Shown one piece after another: positions 62,046 to 64,000 of a stretch of 64,000 nt of DNA. How positions within the stretch are numbered: position 1 is the first letter of the stretch; the number at the start of each line of letters is the position of its first letter. Below the pieces are notes generated by a model. It was not told the DNA's origin, ran no database searches, and was given only the letters and a program-made list of their open reading frames with translations. The position numbers were made by a program, and so were the translations under genes. The stretch is from Pratylenchus scribneri (lineage: Eukaryota > Nematoda > Chromadorea > Rhabditida > Pratylenchidae): the NCBI GenBank assembly GCA_030063045.1, contig JAQSEB010000023.1:2046001-2110000 (forward strand). Direction: 5' to 3'.

Positions 62046-63719
62046 ATGATAAATCCTTGCGGCGACTCTCTGGACATGGTATTGCCACATTCAGTGGCCA
62101 ATTCGACAAGCAGAAAAAGTAGCAAAACTTCGAATTGTAATACAAATGGATGGACGTATAGGAAAAGGCCAAGTGAGGAGGAATTAATGGAAGAGGAAAT
62201 GGAAAAACTCAGCAAATGTTGTTGGGGACGAATTGGCACAAAAGTGGGTGAATAAATGGGAATGGAGGAATAATATTAAAAGAATAGGATTGGAATTGGC
62301 ATTAAAATAAAATTGGAAGGATAAAGCTAAAAAGGGTATAATTAATAAAATATCTGGTTGAAAATAGCAATACCCTGATAAAATTATCTAAAACCAATTC
62401 ATTCTTCTCTATTTTTGCAGTCCATCCTTCTCCTTTTTGTCCTAATCAACTTTGGTTTTGATTTGTTTTCCATCTATTTGTCCATGGAACATTTATTCGT
62501 GTCCTACATATTTGCAGCATGTGCCCTCATTTCATTTTTGACAATTTGTGCCATCATAAATGGCATTCAGAGGGAGCAAAAGGCAAAAAATTATTGACAA
62601 ATTTGTAAAAATTCTTATTTCTTTAGACAATGATCAAAATTAGCGCAATGTACGCTGGAATAAAGGTGAGCAAAAAACCCTGACTGAGGAAAAGTTCGTT
62701 GGGCATTCATTTATATTTTAATAAATTGGTGCAAAATAGTCAAAATATCTAGAGAAATTAATCCATCTCTTTTTGTATTTCAATTAATAAATTCTACCTG
62801 TTTGTGTTTTGCCCAAATAATTCCGCCTGTTTTGTGTTTTGCACTAATTCCGCCTGTTTTTATTTTTGCACTAATTCCTGTTTTGTGTTTTTGCACTAAT
62901 TCCGCCTGTTTTGTGTTTTTGCACTAATTCCGCCTGTTTTGTGTTTTTGCACTAATTCCGCCTGTTTTGTGTTTTTGCACTAATTCCGCCTGTTTTGTAT
63001 TTTTGCACTAATTCCGCCTGTTTTGTGTTTTTGCACTAATTCCGCCTGTTTTGTGTTTTTGCACTAATTCCGCCTGTTTTGTGTTTTTGCACTAATTCCG
63101 CCTGTTTGTGTTTTTGCACTAATTCCGCCTGTTTTGTGTTTTTGCACTAATTTCGCCTGTTTGTGTTTTTGCACTAATTCCGCCTGTTTTGTGTTTTTGC
63201 ACTAATTCCGCCTGTTTTGTGTTTTTGCACTAATTCCGCCTGTTTTGTGTTTCATATTTCAATTCCGCCTCAAGAATTGTGTTTTAGATTGTAAACCGAA
63301 TTCGATAAGTTTACTGTATTCCTTCCCTCAAAAATTAAATAATTTTTATCCTTTTTTTCATTTTATTTAAATGATTAAATTTTATACCATTCACTCAAAC
63401 CATTAAATAATCCACCTTCAATTTAAACTAAAAGGCTGTTGTGCTGTTGGCATTGACTTTGACGGCATTGGCCGGTCTAATTGAAGAGCATTTGACCAAT
63501 GCCCAATTTCAATCATCTGTCAAAGTGAATCTCTTATTTTGCCTTCTTCCAATATTTGTGGCCACACTCTTTGTCCAATATCAAATCAGCCAAAGAATTG
63601 TTCGCCTTTTCCGTCTTCGAGATCAATTCTACGTTATTTCGGCTGAAAATTTGCCAATTTCTGGCCATGAATTTGGATGGAAAATGAATCGACAATTAAT
63701 GAATGGAGGCAAAATTTAA
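62046..63719 (+). CDS. Multi-pass membrane protein, family unknown
   Basis: The start at 62046 gives MINPCGDSLDMVLPHSV. A hydrophilic leader follows with RKRPSEEELMEEEMEKLSKC and ends GTK. Exon 2 encodes two hydrophobic helices (SILLLFVLINFGFDLFSIYL and HLFVSYIFAACALISF-(10)-II) and ends REQK. The next intron (62583-62626) starts with GC, not GT: a GC-AG intron after AAG. A tiny exon (TMIKISAMYAGIK) leads to a 760-bp intron filled by a 28-bp minisatellite. The last exon adds two helices (AVVLLALTLTALAGLI and VNLLFCLLPIFVATLFV) and a tail RIVRLFRLRDQF...GGKI. Four predicted helices with both ends likely cytosolic. An upstream Met at 61932 is in frame, but a T-rich CCATAG lies between. I cannot name a family. 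Confidence 0.62.
62800..63255 (+). repeat. 28-bp minisatellite, about 16 units, in an intron
   Basis: Unit: TTCCGCCTGTTTTGTG followed by TTTTTGCACTAA. Units vary by one T (TGTTTGTG against TGTTTTGTG), by TTTCGCC and by TGTATTTTT. Edges decay on both sides. It lies in the last intron of the 62-kb membrane-protein gene. It is unrelated in sequence to the 46-47 bp satellite. Confidence 0.92.
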
Positions 63720-63811
63720 ATAAAAAATATTTTTCATATTTTATTTTGGACGATAATTTTACAAATAAAATTTACACATTTTCCATAATAAAAACAATTT
63801 AATTATTCCAT

Positions 63812-64000
63812 TTAAATAATTTTCCGACTTCTTGGTCCTTTTTCCAATGGCAATGGGATATTAGCACAATTTCCTCCCGCATTCATCCTCTTCTTCTTCC
63901 TTCCTTTCCCTTCTTCCTTCTTCTCATAAATTGTATCTTCTTCTTCATCTTCCTCTGTTTCCGCCCCATTTCCATTTCCCTCAATTTCAATCCCATTAAA
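63812..64000 (-). CDS. 3' end of an unidentified gene, partial; charged low-complexity tail
   Basis: On the minus strand a frame runs from the window edge to TAA at 63812-63814. It encodes NGIEIEGNGNGAETEEDEEE, then DTIYEKKEEGKGRKKKRMN and a short end AGGNCANIPLPLEKGPRSRK. AATAAA-like words follow at about 63770-63790 (read on the minus strand), and the gene would converge on the membrane-protein gene with a 92-bp gap, a spacing seen elsewhere here. The Lys/Glu-rich stretch could suit a nuclear protein. Without the rest of the gene no function can be given, and a chance open frame is possible. Confidence 0.45.
   Translation of the reverse strand, partial: FNGIEIEGNGNGAETEEDEEEDTIYEKKEEGKGRKKKRMNAGGNCANIPLPLEKGPRSRKII

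Overview
The window looks like nuclear DNA of a nematode. Coding sequence is cut into many short exons by introns that are mostly 40-70 bp and end in a T-rich tract plus CAG. Intergenic DNA and introns are AT-rich. The gene content is also nematode-like: a signal-peptide astacin with a C-terminal ShKT domain, a CAP/SCP venom-allergen-like secreted protein, a tbc-2-type PH-TBC gene, an eat-6-type sodium pump, an rsp-4-type SR protein, and closely spaced same-strand pairs. Three probable GC-AG introns and a CAP gene would fit a tylenchid plant parasite (cyst-nematode-like), but this is an inference and no species marker is present.

Layout: 1-2792 (minus) holds the 5' part of COG1 and, 211 bp upstream of it, TXNL1. 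3235-6861 (plus) is Acinus, divergent from TXNL1. 9051-12728 (plus) is a secreted two-MAM-domain protein, convergent with a CAP protein (13411-14315, minus). 14809-25853 (minus) is one 11-kb gene joining PH, coiled coil, Rab-GAP TBC and a C-terminal beta-propeller. 27880-31865 (minus) is the Na,K-ATPase alpha subunit. From 33200 to 42185 genes are packed: a small multi-pass membrane protein, SRSF2 and NUDT9 as a likely operon pair, MRPS21, a secreted Cys-rich protein, thioredoxin and an astacin protease. 42186-49989 has no gene I can recognise. 50149-55346 (plus) is an SLC17-type transporter. 56714-60337 (plus) is a secreted protein of repeated QQDPCC...CxCTP exons. 62046-63719 (plus) is a multi-pass membrane protein, and 63812-64000 (minus) is the 3' end of a further gene.

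Repeats are the second theme. A 46-47 bp satellite unit forms four arrays (about 6, 13, 25 and 8 units), all in the same orientation; three lie in introns. A single unmultiplied unit sits in another intron at about 11590-11620, inside a dispersed element with inverted flanks, and looks like an ancestral state. Five copies of a 350-bp, almost fully palindromic fold-back MITE sit in introns of three genes, and a second fold-back family lies in the transporter gene. A 28-bp minisatellite fills an intron near 63 kb, and long C or G runs occur at four places.

Functionally the genes fall into Golgi/endosome trafficking (COG1, TBC gene), splicing and exon-junction factors (Acinus, SRSF2), redox and nucleotide hygiene (TXNL1, thioredoxin, NUDT9), transport (sodium pump, SLC17) and secreted or matrix proteins (MAM, CAP, astacin, the Cys-rich proteins). 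The strongest candidates for something undescribed are the QQDPCC module gene and the TBC-propeller fusion.
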